Source of the DNA: Argyresthia goedartella
Taxonomy: Eukaryota; Arthropoda; Insecta; Lepidoptera; Argyresthiidae
DNA: 64,000 nucleotides
Reading direction: 5' to 3'
NCBI GenBank assembly: GCA_949825045.1
Contig: OX463813.1
Location: 26,208,001-26,272,000, forward strand
Below are positions 63,620 to 64,000 of this stretch, in pieces; position 1 is the first letter of the stretch, and each line of letters begins with the position of its first letter. A program made the position numbers and the translations under genes. The notes below the pieces were generated by a model that was given only the letters and a program-made list of their open reading frames with translations, did not search any database and was not told where the DNA came from.

Positions 63620-64000
63620 GCGCTTTTTCAGGTATGGTACGGAATCCTTCGTGTTTGAGTTCGACTCGCACTTGACCATTTTTTATTGTTTTGTTGTGAC
63701 TTCGTGGACTGTTCTAGATCTAGACAATTGCTATTTATTAGAACTGAACTGACGCACCCAACTGTGATGAATATGAATATGAATAATTCTGACTACAGCT
63801 ACGTTAAATTGAGTTAGTCATGGTGCATTCATTGTGACTTTTCAGGAGTACAGTCGTGATCTTCTGGCCAGGTTTCCGATGAACGCTTATCAGATCAAAT
63901 CAAATAAAAGTTCTTTTTACAGAAAATTCATACAAATATGCTTAGTTCACCTGATTTTGGCTCTTATCAACATTTGGCCACTGTGGCACCAGTGCAGAGA
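63620..64000. other. Repeat fragment, then no gene recognised
   Basis: 63,620-63,690 is an inverse fragment of the 'CCAAGTGCGAGTC' repeat (CGACTCGCACTTGACCATTTT). The last ~300 bases are unassigned. Confidence 0.5.

Overview
The window is eukaryotic, AT-rich and made almost entirely of transposable elements. It is most likely from a moth or butterfly (Lepidoptera). The reasons are a tRNA-headed SINE family with a CCCAG-GTCTTGG / GTGTGATGTCGCTG / tail-box organisation, a (TCTG)n-associated interspersed repeat, a 'GGCCAAGTGCGAGTC' repeat family, a maT-type DD37D mariner, an errantivirus with an F-like env, and abundant BEL/Pao elements. I recognise no ordinary host gene. The order and genus cannot be fixed by eye.

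Layout, left to right. 1-8.3 kb: a decayed errantivirus-like Ty3/gypsy element on the minus strand (gag, protease, RT, RNase H, integrase, env; tRNA-Leu-type primer site; its 3' LTR lies beyond the left edge), split inside pol by a SINE with a visible 6-bp target duplication. 8.4-10.9 kb: an intact, intron-containing Tc1-like transposase gene (335 aa when spliced) lying between two inverted copies of a hairpin-headed, tRNA-like repeat. 11.3-12.3 kb: a terminal-inverted-repeat element without a gene. 13.2-14.5 kb: a maT (DD37D) element whose transposase has one nonsense codon. 15.5-17.0 kb: a palindrome-rich fold-back element. 20.4-36.4 kb: a young Ty3/gypsy element on the plus strand with ~1.7 kb LTRs and a textbook -1 frameshift signal between gag and pol. 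Its 3' LTR is split by a complete BEL/Pao element (28,600-35,556, minus strand) that has apparently identical 350-bp LTRs, a 5-bp target duplication and one uninterrupted 1,724-codon gag-pol frame. 36.4-47.7 kb: LINE fragments, SINEs, MITEs and unassigned AT-rich DNA. 48.0-59.4 kb: a second BEL family, in which a plus-strand copy (target duplication AATAC at both outer edges) has a 5'-truncated minus-strand relative lodged in its 5' LTR. 59.4-64 kb: short repeats, a near-palindromic MITE and a SINE.

How the parts relate. The nesting gives a relative age order: errantivirus, then the SINE in it; LINE debris, then gypsy, then the BEL at 28.6 kb; plus-strand BEL, then the minus-strand BEL inside it. 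The BEL at 28.6-35.6 kb is the best candidate for a currently mobile element. The Tc1-like gene is the best candidate for a recently active or co-opted transposase. A perfect stem-loop directly after the pol stop codon occurs in all three BEL copies. Several frames are broken by single bases, so some breaks may be assembly errors rather than decay.
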